41,968 bases of DNA from CAYRLW01 sp964425215. GTDB taxonomy: Bacteria; Spirochaetota; Spirochaetia; Treponematales; Breznakiellaceae. The stretch lies in contig CAYRLW010000034.1 in NCBI GenBank assembly GCA_964425215.1, forward strand, positions 1 to 41,968, read 5' to 3'. Shown here piece after piece: positions 8,287 to 16,575 of this stretch. The notes under the pieces were generated by a model. It searched no databases. It saw nothing but the letters and a program-made list of their open reading frames with translations, and was not told the origin of the DNA. The translations under genes were made by a program, and so were the position numbers. The first letter of the stretch is position 1. Each line of letters opens with the position of its first letter.

Positions 8287-8323
8287 AGGTTCTTTCAAAA
8301 CTCAGAGAGTTTTGAAAGAACCT
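8287..8323. terminator. Perfect 17-bp hairpin between convergent genes
   Basis: AGGTTCTTTCAAAACTC (8287-8303) and its exact reverse complement (8307-8323) flank an AGA loop. It begins eight bases after the stop of the FlgD/OmpA gene and precedes the 3' end of the convergent methyltransferase, so it probably ends transcription from one or both sides. No U-tract follows on either strand. It belongs to the same TTTCAAAACT family as the hairpin at 40116-40148. Confidence 0.7.
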
Positions 8324-8376
8324 CCATTAACATTACGATAAACCCTGCACCTTTGGGATTCCGAACCGGTGTCGGT

Positions 8377-9129
8377 CTATGCTTCCTTGTGGGCCACGGC
8401 GATAAGGATCCGGGCGTTCTGATCGTAGGGACGCCCGTCCCAATCCCCAAAGAGTTCCACTCGGCTAAAGCCTCCGGTAAGGAGCAGGGTACGCAGTTCC
8501 GTGGCCGAATAGAGTCTTTGCGAAAAAGTCCTTTCTATCCGTTTTCCATCCTTGATCAGTATCCAACGATTTTTCAGGGCCCCCCAGGAGTCGGTCACCT
8601 GGTACTCGGTCAACACCGTAAAACCTTCCCGTTCAAACCACTCGCCGTCGGTAAAATCCCGTACCGCCACCTCCTTTCCCAGGGTTTCGATAATAAACGT
8701 CCCCCCCGAACGGAGGCTGGCCAGGGCGTTTTGAACAAACAACAGGTCATCCGCCGGATTATCAAAGTAGCCAAAGGAAATGTACAGATTTAGCGCCAAA
8801 TCAAAGGCCTCGGGACTAAGAAAGGCGCGAACATCCCCCAGGACCCACTGAATATCCAACCCCTCGTCATCGGCGCTCTCCCGGGCGGCCCGCAGATAGG
8901 AGGGAGTGATATCCACTCCCGTACACCCATAGCCCCGCCGGGCCAACTCTAAGGTAACGCGACCGGTACCGCAACAGAGGTCCAAAACCGACGCGGTAGC
9001 GGGGACCTGTGAAAATCGGATAAGCCCGTCAACCACCGCGGAAACCTCGGCCCAACGGTCCGGGGTAAACATAATTGGCGCAAAATTTTCCCAAAAAGAC
9101 TCGTCCTCAAACCATTGTTTCATATTCAT
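8377..9129 (-). CDS. Class I SAM-dependent methyltransferase
   Basis: A protein of about 250 residues with the Rossmann methyltransferase motif I VLDLCCGTGRVTLELARRG near residue 48. An acidic loop follows (GVDIT), then motif II-like WVLGDVRAF, and NLYISFGYF where motif IV would be. The C-terminal half carries conserved strings of small-molecule methyltransferases (FIIETLGKE). The start is uncertain: in-frame ATGs at 9129 and 9123 both lack a convincing ribosome site, and the TTG at 9147 is less likely. It is divergent from the RarD-type gene with only about 40 bp between starts. The substrate is unknown. Confidence 0.85.
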   Translation of the reverse strand: MNMKQWFEDESFWENFAPIMFTPDRWAEVSAVVDGLIRFSQVPATASVLDLCCGTGRVTLELARRGYGCTGVDITPSYLRAARESADDEGLDIQWVLGDVRAFLSPEAFDLALNLYISFGYFDNPADDLLFVQNALASLRSGGTFIIETLGKEVAVRDFTDGEWFEREGFTVLTEYQVTDSWGALKNRWILIKDGKRIERTFSQRLYSATELRTLLLTGGFSRVELFGDWDGRPYDQNARILIAVAHKEA

Positions 9130-9168
9130 ATTGTACAAGAACTTCAAAGGGACTACTATGCCAAGCTA

Positions 9169-10068
9169 ATGAATACGAGGAAAAATAATTCCGGCGTTTT
9201 ATACGCCCTGGCGGCCTATGCGTCCTGGGGTATGCTTCCCCTGTATTGGAAGATCCTTTCGCGGATCGACGCGCTTCAAATTCTTTCGAGTCGAGTATTC
9301 TTCTCTTTGATCTTTGTGTGGATTCTCCTGGCTTTGAAAAAAAAGCCCCTTTGGCCCCGCTTGTTAGCCGATCCAAAACGGTTACGGGCCCTGCTCCTTT
9401 CGGCTATCCTTATATCCGCCAATTGGGGGGTCTATATTTGGGCTGTCAATTCGGGACACACGGTTCAGGCGTCCTTGGGGTACTATATCAACCCCCTGTT
9501 CAACGTCCTTTTGGGCCTTATATTTTTTAAAGAGCGGCTACCCGTGGTACAATGGATAGCCTTTGGTTTGGCCCTGGTGGGGATACTGCTGTTAACCCTC
9601 TTTTCCGGGGTCTTTCCCTGGATTTCCCTCATTCTAGCCCTTACCTTTGGACTGTACGGCCTAGCAAAAAAAACGGTGGCCGTGGATTCCCTGGAAGCCC
9701 TGGGTTCGGAGACCCTTCTGATGACACCCTTCGCATTGGGAATTCTCTGTTGGCAGGGAAGCCATGGCGCGGGGGCTTTTTCCGTATCCCCCCTTTTTTC
9801 CGTTATGCTCGTAGCCTCTGGGATCGTCACCGCCATACCCCTCTTTTGGTTCGCCCAGGGAGCAAAACGGCTACCCCTTTCTACCCTCGGTTTCGTCCAA
9901 TTCGTCTCCCCCACCCTCCAGCTCATCATGGGGGTGTTGCTTTTCAAAGAACCCTTCCCCGCACGGAACCTTATCGCCTTCGCCTTCGTTTGGAGCGGCT
10001 TACTATTGTACGTCCTTTCGTTTTTTAACGATGGGCTTCCCGTTTCTAAAAAAGGTAGCAATCATTGA
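9169..10068 (+). CDS. rarD: RarD/EamA family membrane transporter
   Basis: A 299-residue DMT-superfamily protein with about ten hydrophobic helices. RarD marks include YALAAYASWGMLPLYWK at the N-terminus, SANWGVYIWAVN near residue 85, SLGYYINPLFNVLLG near residue 105, and QFVSPTLQLIMGVLLF near residue 250. The ATG at 9169 (MNTRKNNSG) places the first helix normally; an earlier TTG would add an unlikely N-terminal tail. RarD relatives export small metabolites; the substrate is not assigned. Its 3' end overlaps the convergent Crp/Fnr gene by seven bases. Confidence 0.9.
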   Translation: MNTRKNNSGVLYALAAYASWGMLPLYWKILSRIDALQILSSRVFFSLIFVWILLALKKKPLWPRLLADPKRLRALLLSAILISANWGVYIWAVNSGHTVQASLGYYINPLFNVLLGLIFFKERLPVVQWIAFGLALVGILLLTLFSGVFPWISLILALTFGLYGLAKKTVAVDSLEALGSETLLMTPFALGILCWQGSHGAGAFSVSPLFSVMLVASGIVTAIPLFWFAQGAKRLPLSTLGFVQFVSPTLQLIMGVLLFKEPFPARNLIAFAFVWSGLLLYVLSFFNDGLPVSKKGSNH

Positions 10069-10760
10069 TAACAGTCCCTTGCCAGGGGCTCTAATTTGGA
10101 TCGATCGAGAATTTTGAGCTTGCCGCGCCGTTCTTCCAGGATCCCTTGATCCCGGAAACGGCGGACCACCCGGGAAAGCTGGCGGTAGCTAGCCCCCAGC
10201 AGGTCCGCCAGTTCGCCTAAATCGTTGACCCCGTAGGGGGCGGTCCCGTAAGGGGCTCCCGAGTCCTTAGAGAAAGGCCCCTCATCGTCCAGAGTCGCGA
10301 GCAGGTAGCCCGCAAGCCGGTTCTCCACAGGGTAGCGGAGGTTAATCGCCGCCGCGACGTTCGAATCCGCCAACTTTGCCCCCAATCTCGCGCAGAGCAA
10401 CGTCAGAAGCGCCGTATTTTCTCCAGCCCTTTTTTTTATCGAATCCGCGCTAACGCTTAAACATAGGGTGTCCGTAATCGCCACCACGTCCATGAGGTAC
10501 CGATCCCGGGAAAAAAGTTCTAAGTCCCCGAGTATATCGAAGGGACGGTAAAACCTAATAAGCAAAGAGGTCCCGTTTTCCATTCGACTGTACACCTTCG
10601 CCTTCCCTTCCACAAAAAATAGAAGCCGATCTACCGGATCGTCCGCATGGATAAGGTATTCGCCGCTAAGACGGTGCAAAGGTTTTATTTCATCCAAAAG
10701 GGCTGGAGACAAAATATCTCTAAGCGAGTAGCGGCGCACATAGATTTCCAGGTCTTCCAC
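10062..10760 (-). CDS. Crp/Fnr family transcriptional regulator (YeiL-like)
   Basis: A 232-residue protein. A cyclic-nucleotide-binding-type beta roll spans about residues 20-125 (LSGEYLIHADDPVDRLLFFVEGKAKVY is the entry). A dimerisation helix follows, then a C-terminal winged helix with recognition region DLADLLGASYRQLSRVVRRF near residues 185-205. No N-terminal cysteine cluster is present, so it is not an iron-sulphur FNR. It starts with GTG at 10760, supported by AGGAGG seven bases upstream. It is divergent from a YdcZ-type transporter across about 390 bp, which is its most likely target. The 3' end overlaps rarD by seven bases. Confidence 0.88.
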   Translation of the reverse strand: MEDLEIYVRRYSLRDILSPALLDEIKPLHRLSGEYLIHADDPVDRLLFFVEGKAKVYSRMENGTSLLIRFYRPFDILGDLELFSRDRYLMDVVAITDTLCLSVSADSIKKRAGENTALLTLLCARLGAKLADSNVAAAINLRYPVENRLAGYLLATLDDEGPFSKDSGAPYGTAPYGVNDLGELADLLGASYRQLSRVVRRFRDQGILEERRGKLKILDRSKLEPLARDCYQ

Positions 10761-10810
10761 GGGACAGCCTCCTCTCGGTTGTATTTTTTTAAATTTTGGC
10801 GATCTTCACC

Positions 10811-10837
10811 TGGTTTTAGCGGTTAAAACGGCTAATC
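10811..10837. promoter_or_regulatory. Candidate dyad operator in the Crp/YdcZ divergent region
   Basis: Two overlapping dyads are visible: GTTTTA-N5-TAAAAC (10813-10829) and TTAGC-N10-GCTAA (10816-10835). They lie 53-77 bp upstream of the Crp/Fnr regulator's GTG start, on the side facing the transporter. This is a plausible regulator site, but the motif is not a known consensus. Confidence 0.25.
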
Positions 10838-10888
10838 CGTCAAACTCAAGTAAAACACGATTTATCCGAGACCTCACCGAATTATAAA

Positions 10889-11049
10889 ACGAGGCTCTTC
10901 TAAAAATAATAGACTTTTGAGCTTCTTTCAAAAGTCTGTTCCTTTTGAAAGAGACCTTTGCAGTATTTTTTTGCAATATAAAAATAAATATTTATATGAT
11001 ATATAATAGTAAAAATACTGCATGTAGATCTAAGGTAGCTTTTGAAAAA
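10889..11049. repeat. AT-rich palindromic element, copy 1, with adjoining alternative hairpins
   Basis: GCAGTATTTTT (10960-10970) and AAAAATACTGC (11011-11021) form an 11-bp perfect inverted repeat around 40 bases of almost pure A/T. The outer segment 11007-11038 matches 40148-40179 in reverse complement at 30 of 32 positions. On the left, ACGAGGCTCTT (10889-10899) matches 40111-40121 in the same orientation. It is followed by two mutually exclusive stems, 10911-10920/10928-10937 and 10925-10934/10942-10951. The element fills most of the 393-bp interval upstream of the YdcZ-type transporter. No ORF is credible inside it. Confidence 0.7.
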
Positions 11050-11153
11050 AACCACCGACAACCTCCATTATTATTCACAATAAGACATCCGTCCTATTCT
11101 AGCAACCCGAACTGGGAGATACTTTGAGTAGAACATATCAAAGGAGTGGTTTA

Positions 11154-12077
11154 ATGCCCTACGCCATTGCTCCCGTTATTGGGATTATTTTAACCGTTAT
11201 GAACGCCGTAAACAGTCGTTTTTCTTCCCTGGTGGGAAACCTGCCCTCCGTAATCGTAGTTCACCTTGTTGGTCTTTTAGCCATTAGCGCTCTTATTGTT
11301 TTCCAACCCCGTCAAAAAAAGGCTAAACGGTTGCCCCTGTACCTTTATTCCGGCGGGGTGATAGGCGTGGGAACCATTGTGGCGTGTAATATAGCCTACG
11401 GTAATTTGGACGCGTCCCTGGCGGTATCCCTATCCCTATTGGGACAAACCGCCTTTTCAATTTTTGTTGATGGAACCGGTTTTTTGGGCAGAAAAAAGTA
11501 TCCCCTTAAAGGGGGAGCTCTAATTGGTGTGGGGATCGCTTTAATAGGGATAGCGGTGATGTCGGGATCGAATTTCCACCACGGGATCTTTGCCCCCGTA
11601 GCGTTGTTAGCCGGAATATTGCCGGCGTTTTCCTTTATCGTCAATTCCCGTTTGTCGGAAACCGTGGGTATCCTTCGGGGAACCCGGGCGAATTACAGTA
11701 CCGGTTTGGTAACCGCCCTGGCGGTAACCCTGGTATGGAACCTGGTAGCTCCTTCGGGGGACCAGGCTTCCTGGGCCGATGTTTTGCCAGCCCTATCGGT
11801 AGCGGGGCCATTTCTTATTTTGGGCGGCGGTCTCATGGGCGTGGTGATGATAGGGGCGGCTAATTTTATCTTTCCCCGCCTCCCCGCCCTATACGCGACC
11901 CTTCTAATTTTTGCCGGCCAAGCTTTCGCGGGTTTGGCTCTAGACTCCGTCACAGGAGGATCGGTGGATATTCGAAAACTGATAGGCGTTCTTATAGTCC
12001 TATCGGGTCTTGGATTGAATACCCTTCTTTCCTCTAAAACTCCCCTTCTCGCGGGGCAAACTTGCGCTAAGGACTAA
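11154..12077 (+). CDS. DMT family transporter, YdcZ (DUF606) type, two-domain
   Basis: A 307-residue, highly hydrophobic protein made of two related halves of about 150 residues, each resembling the five-helix YdcZ/DUF606 unit. Compare IGIILTVMNAVNSRFSSLVGNLPSV in the first half with ILPAFSFIVNSRLSETVG in the second. The ATG at 11154 has AAGGAG seven bases upstream; the earlier TTG at 11124 has no such support. Single-domain YdcZ proteins often occur as pairs, so this is the fused version. Substrate unknown. It is divergent from a YeiL-like regulator and only 19 bp from the next gene. Confidence 0.85.
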   Translation: MPYAIAPVIGIILTVMNAVNSRFSSLVGNLPSVIVVHLVGLLAISALIVFQPRQKKAKRLPLYLYSGGVIGVGTIVACNIAYGNLDASLAVSLSLLGQTAFSIFVDGTGFLGRKKYPLKGGALIGVGIALIGIAVMSGSNFHHGIFAPVALLAGILPAFSFIVNSRLSETVGILRGTRANYSTGLVTALAVTLVWNLVAPSGDQASWADVLPALSVAGPFLILGGGLMGVVMIGAANFIFPRLPALYATLLIFAGQAFAGLALDSVTGGSVDIRKLIGVLIVLSGLGLNTLLSSKTPLLAGQTCAKD

Positions 12078-12096
12078 TAGTTTCTATAATGGGCTA

Positions 12097-13242
12097 ATGT
12101 TTACCGATGTTATAATTATGGCCGGCGGTTCGGGGACCCGTCTTTGGCCGGCCAGCAATACCAAGACCCCAAAACAATTTCTAACGATCCCCGGGACAGG
12201 TACTTCGGGGGCCTCTTTTTTCCGCGCCGCCCTGGAGCGGACCTTCGCGGTTCTAGACCCCTCCACGGATAGCCGGGTACTGGTCATCGCGGGGCCCTCC
12301 CACGGAGCCCACGTGATGAACCTGGTGGAGACCCTTCCCCAGGGCCAACGGGAGCGGATCGACCTGTTGGTGGAGCCGACGGCGAAAAACACCGGTCCCG
12401 CCGTGGCCTGCGGAACCGCGTTTATACAGCGGGACCACGGTAACCACCGGACCGTTTTGGTACTCACCAGCGACCATATCATCGGCCCCTTAGACGCCTT
12501 CGTGGGGGACGCTAAAAAGGCCAGCGAATACGCCCAAAGAGACAAGCTGGTGGTCTTTGGCATACCCCCTACCCGACCGGAAACGGGGTACGGGTATATA
12601 GAAGCGGACAAGGCCCAGGGTTTGGAAGCGAACGTTTTCCCCGTTACGGCTTTCCGGGAAAAACCGGACAAGGCCACGGCGGAACGGTTCGTCTCCACCG
12701 GAAGATTTTATTGGAATTCGGGGATGTTCGCTTTTTCGGCGGATTTTATGGCCCAGGAATTCAAACGTAGTTCCCCCGCGACCTGGGGTCCCTTTGAGGG
12801 GCTGGGAAAACTCCCTAAGGGAGCCTTCGAGACCTTAGATGGATTCCGCCTTATCACTGATTGGAAGGGCGTCGCGGAGGCCTACGGGAACGTACAGCCC
12901 ATTTCTATAGACTACGCGGTGGCGGAAAAATGCGCCTCCGCCGTGGTCATTCCGGCATCCTACCAATGGCTCGATATCGGGAGCTGGGATGAATACGCCA
13001 AATTAAGCGACAGCAACGGCAGAACCAGCGGCCAGGGGGTGTACACCTCGGGTTCGGATAATTGTTTTGTCGACTCGGACCTGCCCGTGGCCCTTTGCGG
13101 TGTACAGGACCTTATCGTCGTGGCCCGTTCGGGGAAAGACGGGGGGCCGCCATCGGTGCTGATCTGTAAAAAAGGGGAAACCCAGCGGGTAAAAGAGATC
13201 GTGGATGCTATTAAAGCGGAGGGCAAAAGGGAGCTCCTATAG
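12097..13242 (+). CDS. manC: Mannose-1-phosphate guanylyltransferase
   Basis: A 381-residue GDP-mannose pyrophosphorylase-type nucleotidyltransferase, which makes GDP-mannose from GTP and mannose-1-phosphate. The signature IIMAGGSGTRLWPASN followed by KTPKQFL is at the N-terminus. GYGYIEAD, FREKPDKATAERFV, WNSGMFAF and the metal-binding SIDYAVAEK follow in the usual order. It ends near the end of the nucleotidyltransferase core and lacks the C-terminal cupin isomerase of bifunctional PMI-GMP enzymes. The start is ATG at 12097 with only a weak ribosome site. It follows the transporter by 19 bp. Confidence 0.93.
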   Translation: MFTDVIIMAGGSGTRLWPASNTKTPKQFLTIPGTGTSGASFFRAALERTFAVLDPSTDSRVLVIAGPSHGAHVMNLVETLPQGQRERIDLLVEPTAKNTGPAVACGTAFIQRDHGNHRTVLVLTSDHIIGPLDAFVGDAKKASEYAQRDKLVVFGIPPTRPETGYGYIEADKAQGLEANVFPVTAFREKPDKATAERFVSTGRFYWNSGMFAFSADFMAQEFKRSSPATWGPFEGLGKLPKGAFETLDGFRLITDWKGVAEAYGNVQPISIDYAVAEKCASAVVIPASYQWLDIGSWDEYAKLSDSNGRTSGQGVYTSGSDNCFVDSDLPVALCGVQDLIVVARSGKDGGPPSVLICKKGETQRVKEIVDAIKAEGKRELL

Positions 13243-13334
13243 GGAGTTTCCCATAGCCCAGCCTATACGCCGTTCGCGGAACCGTCTTAGACCGGTTATC
13301 CAACGGCACGATTGTTATTTTTGGAGGCTTTTTC

Positions 13335-14672
13335 ATGGTTATTCTTACGTTGAACTGCGGATCCTCTTCCGCCAAGTATCAGGTCTACGACTGGGACGCC
13401 AAGGACGTCCTGGCCGTGGGTATCGTCGAACGGGTCACCCAGGGGGGCTCCTTTATTACCCACAAGGCAAAGGGAAAGGAAGAATACACCCTTCAGCACG
13501 ATTGCCCTAACCATACCATCGCGGTGGATCTGATTATCAAAACCCTGACCGACCCGGTCCACGGGGTTATCCACGATATGGGTATGATAAAAGCGGTGGG
13601 GCACCGGGTGGTCCACGGGGGTTCCAAGTTTACCAAGTCGGTCATCGTGACCGACGAGGTCATGGCGGCTTTTAAAGAGGTCTCCGATCTGGCCCCCCTG
13701 CACAACCCCGCCAACATTATGGGTATCGAGGCGGCGAAACAGGTGCTTCCTTCGGTTCCCCACTGCGCTATCATCGATACGGCCTGGCATCAAACCATGC
13801 CCCCCGCCAGTTACCTCTACGCTTTACCCTACGAATGGTACGAAAAACACGCGGTCCGGCGGTACGGCTTCCACGGGACCTCGTTCCTCTACACCTCTAA
13901 ACGGGCGGCCACCCTGCTGGGCAAGGATTTTCACCATTGCAACCTGATCATCGCCCACATTGGAAACGGTTCTTCCATTAACGCGGTCAAAGACGGCTGT
14001 TCCTTCGATACGTCCATGGGCCTTTCCCCCCTGGAGGGCCTCGTGATGGGAACCCGTTCTGGGGACGTGGACGCGGCGGTGCCCTTTTATATGATGCGGG
14101 TCGCCGGGCTATCGGCCACGGAAGCCGAGTCGGCGCTGAATAAAAAGTCAGGATTGTTGGGGATTACGGGTAAATACACCGACCGCCGGGACATACAGGC
14201 GGAGGTGGAAAAGGGGAACGAACGGGCGGCCTTGGCCCAGGATATAGAAGCGTACCGGCTAAAGAAATATATCGGCGCCTACATGGCGGCCCTGGGCCGC
14301 GTAGACGCCCTGGTGTTCACCGCCGGGGTGGGAGAAATGGCCCCCTTTATCCGCAAAAAGGTGTTGGAGGGCCTGGAAGGTTTGGGTATCGTGTACGACA
14401 GTGAAAAGAACGCCCTAGCCCGAACCAGGAACGCGGAGACGGATATTTCCGCGGCATCCTCAAAAATCCCCATCTTTATTATCCCCACGGACGAGGAATT
14501 GGTAATGACCGAAGACGCCTACGCCCTGATGAAGGGGACCTACGATCTGCATACCCAATTTACCTATTCGTTCCAGGATAAAAAATACATTAACAAAACC
14601 AGGGAAGAGGGTCTTAAAAACGACCTTAAAAAGAATCCAGGCCTGGCTAATATAATAGTCCGGGCAAAATAG
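13335..14672 (+). CDS. ackA: Acetate kinase
   Basis: A 445-residue ASKHA-fold kinase making ATP and acetate from acetyl phosphate, the last energy-yielding step of acetogenic sugar fermentation. Recognised motifs are LTLNCGSSSAKYQVYDW at the N-terminus, GHRVVHGG near residue 90, RRYGFHGTSF near residue 178, AHIGNGSS near residue 210, and FTAGVGE near residue 330. The start ATG has TTGGAGG seven bases upstream. It is about 45 residues longer than the common 400-residue enzymes because of a C-terminal tail after the catalytic core. No phosphate acetyltransferase gene is present in the window. The PfkB gene follows 24 bp later. Confidence 0.97.
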   Translation: MVILTLNCGSSSAKYQVYDWDAKDVLAVGIVERVTQGGSFITHKAKGKEEYTLQHDCPNHTIAVDLIIKTLTDPVHGVIHDMGMIKAVGHRVVHGGSKFTKSVIVTDEVMAAFKEVSDLAPLHNPANIMGIEAAKQVLPSVPHCAIIDTAWHQTMPPASYLYALPYEWYEKHAVRRYGFHGTSFLYTSKRAATLLGKDFHHCNLIIAHIGNGSSINAVKDGCSFDTSMGLSPLEGLVMGTRSGDVDAAVPFYMMRVAGLSATEAESALNKKSGLLGITGKYTDRRDIQAEVEKGNERAALAQDIEAYRLKKYIGAYMAALGRVDALVFTAGVGEMAPFIRKKVLEGLEGLGIVYDSEKNALARTRNAETDISAASSKIPIFIIPTDEELVMTEDAYALMKGTYDLHTQFTYSFQDKKYINKTREEGLKNDLKKNPGLANIIVRAK

Positions 14673-14696
14673 GGATTTAAAACGGTGGAAGGAACC

Positions 14697-15791
14697 ATGG
14701 GAGCCGAATTAGTTGGAATCGGTAACGCTATAGTTGATGTTTTTTCTCCGGTGGACGAGGACGTGGGGCCCCTTCTGGGGCTTCAGGCCCATCGGTCTAT
14801 CCACGTGGAGTACCAACGGCTCAATGAAATTCTCGTGGCCCTTCCCAGCCCCCAGCTCAGCGCCGGGGGCGGTACCGCGAACACGATAAAGATCGCCTCT
14901 CTCCTGGGAATTACAACCGCCTTTGTGGGCACCGTAGGAAGCGGCCCGGCATACCGCTCCGGCGGGAGCGGGGGAACCGATCCTGTAGCGGGAATTCCCG
15001 GCGGGCCGCTACAGGAGGATCGTTTTGCCAAAATATTCCGGGACGATATGGCCGAAATGGGAGTTCAAACCCACCTCAGCGTAAGCCCTAAACCCACGGG
15101 CCTCTGCGCCATCGTAAAAATGAGCGACCAGGGAATCGCCATAGCCGCGTGCCCCTCCGCGGCCTTGGATCTTCGGGGCCAAGACATTCCGGAAAAACTT
15201 ATTCAGCAAGCAAAAATCGTGATGCTGGACGGGTTTCTTCTGCAAAACCGAGGGGTGGTAGAACGGGTTTTTGAATTGGCCAACAAATTTGGCACCATCA
15301 TCGCCCTGGACGTGGGGTCCTCCGCCGTGGCCGCCGAACGGGCAGGGGAAATTGCGGCCTACTGCCGGGCCTATCCGGTAATCCTTTTTATGAACGAAGA
15401 CGAGGCGGCGGCTTTTTGCGCGGTCCTGGGGAACGGTCAAGCCCAGGAAGCGGTGGACCCGGAAGAACGGTACAACCCTCTAAAAGCCCTTACGGCGGAC
15501 AACCTTTTCCCCATTATCGTGGTAAAACGGGGAGACCAGGGGGCCCTGGTATTCGCGGGAAACGACGTACACAGCGCTCCCACCATCGCCACGATTCCTT
15601 TTGACGCCACCGGCGCGGGGGACGCTTTCGCGGCAGCTTTTTTGAGCGCCTGGCTCAGGAACCACTCTCTTTCCGAATGCGCCGCCCAGGGGAACCGCAT
15701 TGCCCGGGAGGTACTCAAGGTCCCCGGAACCCGGCTGGATTGCGAACGCCTAAAAAGAGTCGCCCGCTCCCTGGGATCCGATAGACCTTAA
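14697..15791 (+). CDS. PfkB family carbohydrate/nucleoside kinase (adenosine-kinase-like)
   Basis: A 364-residue ribokinase-fold kinase. The N-terminal substrate motif is GGGTANTIKIASLLG near residue 60. The C-terminal catalytic signature DATGAGDAFAAAFLSAWL, near residue 300, holds the Asp base and the anion hole. VVKRGDQGALVF precedes it. An insertion rich in Gly/Ser (about residues 80-105) lies between the first glycine motif and FRDDMAEMGV. The ATG at 14697 has GGAAGG just upstream; a GTG at 14685 is in frame but less likely. It is close behind ackA and probably co-transcribed. Sugar versus nucleoside specificity is not resolved. Confidence 0.9.
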   Translation: MGAELVGIGNAIVDVFSPVDEDVGPLLGLQAHRSIHVEYQRLNEILVALPSPQLSAGGGTANTIKIASLLGITTAFVGTVGSGPAYRSGGSGGTDPVAGIPGGPLQEDRFAKIFRDDMAEMGVQTHLSVSPKPTGLCAIVKMSDQGIAIAACPSAALDLRGQDIPEKLIQQAKIVMLDGFLLQNRGVVERVFELANKFGTIIALDVGSSAVAAERAGEIAAYCRAYPVILFMNEDEAAAFCAVLGNGQAQEAVDPEERYNPLKALTADNLFPIIVVKRGDQGALVFAGNDVHSAPTIATIPFDATGAGDAFAAAFLSAWLRNHSLSECAAQGNRIAREVLKVPGTRLDCERLKRVARSLGSDRP

Positions 15792-15821
15792 CGCTGAGGA
15801 GCCTGTCGGACTGGTGGATTG

Positions 15822-15852
15822 TCATAACCTAAGGGGACCCCTTAGGCTATGA
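15822..15852. terminator. Bidirectional hairpin between pfkB-type and DJ-1-type genes
   Basis: TCATA-a-CCTAAGGG, loop GAC, CCCTTAGG-c-TATGA makes a 13-bp stem with one mismatch. It lies 30 bp after the kinase stop and 38 bp before the end of the convergent DJ-1/PfpI gene. Outer segments AGGAGCC (15797-15803) and GGCTCCT (15869-15875) can also pair, enclosing the whole structure. Confidence 0.65.
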
Positions 15853-15889
15853 TAATTACGATAAAGGCGGCTCCTTTGGGAGGTCGAAA

Positions 15890-16468
15890 TTACCGTATCA
15901 AGCCCGCCTGGGCTATCTTTTCCGCCGTCGCCTTATCCACAAGCCGCTGGATCATTTCAAGGGCCCACTCTCCCGCGGTCCCCGGGCCCCGGCTGGTGAT
16001 GATGGTTCCATCCACCACGACCCTATCCTTTTCCCCGGCCCAATAGGCCCCGCTGACTTCTTTTTCCATCCCCGGATAACAGGTAAACCGGCGTCCCGCC
16101 AAAACTCCCAGGGGGGCCAGCACCACCGCCGGGGCGGCGCAAATAGCGCCGATCATTTTTTTTACGGCGGCTAGATCCTTAATCAACGTGGAGGCGGTAA
16201 CCGAGGCGGCCACGTTCGTCGCCCCGGGCATGCCCCCGGGGATAATCACCCCATCCCACTGATCCGAGCGGAGCTTTCCTTCCCGGGCCAGTTCCGCCAG
16301 GGTGGCATCCGCTTGCACGGTCAAGGAACGGGAACTTTTTACCGTCCTGCTTCCCCCCACCGAGGCGACCGTTACCTCTACCCCCGCGCGACGGAGGTAA
16401 TCAATTGGGGTAACCGCCTCCACATCTTCAAACCCATCGGCCAACAGGACCACTATTTTTTTTGCCAT
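15890..16468 (-). CDS. DJ-1/PfpI family protein
   Basis: A 192-residue protein of the DJ-1/ThiJ/PfpI superfamily. It opens with MAKKIVVLLADGFEDVEA, giving the conserved Glu, and carries DGVIIPGGMPG near residue 70. The nucleophile elbow reads AAVKKMIGAICAAPAVVLAPLG, with the Cys in the ICAAP motif. The ATG at 16468 has AGGAGG seven bases upstream, so longer starts are rejected. Family members act as glyoxalases, deglycases, chaperones or stress sensors; no choice can be made here. It stands alone, convergent with the kinase gene. Confidence 0.92.
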   Translation of the reverse strand: MAKKIVVLLADGFEDVEAVTPIDYLRRAGVEVTVASVGGSRTVKSSRSLTVQADATLAELAREGKLRSDQWDGVIIPGGMPGATNVAASVTASTLIKDLAAVKKMIGAICAAPAVVLAPLGVLAGRRFTCYPGMEKEVSGAYWAGEKDRVVVDGTIITSRGPGTAGEWALEMIQRLVDKATAEKIAQAGLIR

Positions 16469-16529
16469 TTCTAACCCTCCTATTGCGATTCTTGAACGTC
16501 TACCATAAAATATACTGAAAAGGGACTCA

Positions 16530-16552
16530 TTCAAAAGCCATAGTCTTTTGAA
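16530..16552. repeat. TTCAAAAG/CTTTTGAA hairpin upstream of response regulator
   Basis: TTCAAAAG (16530-16537) and CTTTTGAA (16545-16552) are perfect complements around a 7-nt loop, ending 23 bp upstream of the response-regulator start. It belongs to the same TTTCAAAA-type family, but here it lies in a leader rather than after a gene. Confidence 0.55.
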
Positions 16553-16575
16553 AAAACCTCAAAGGAACCGTACCC

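Noticed and set aside
10945..11127. A 60-codon frame in the AT-rich element
   Set aside because: It spans hairpins and the palindromic repeat, has no domain, and ends just before the real transporter start.
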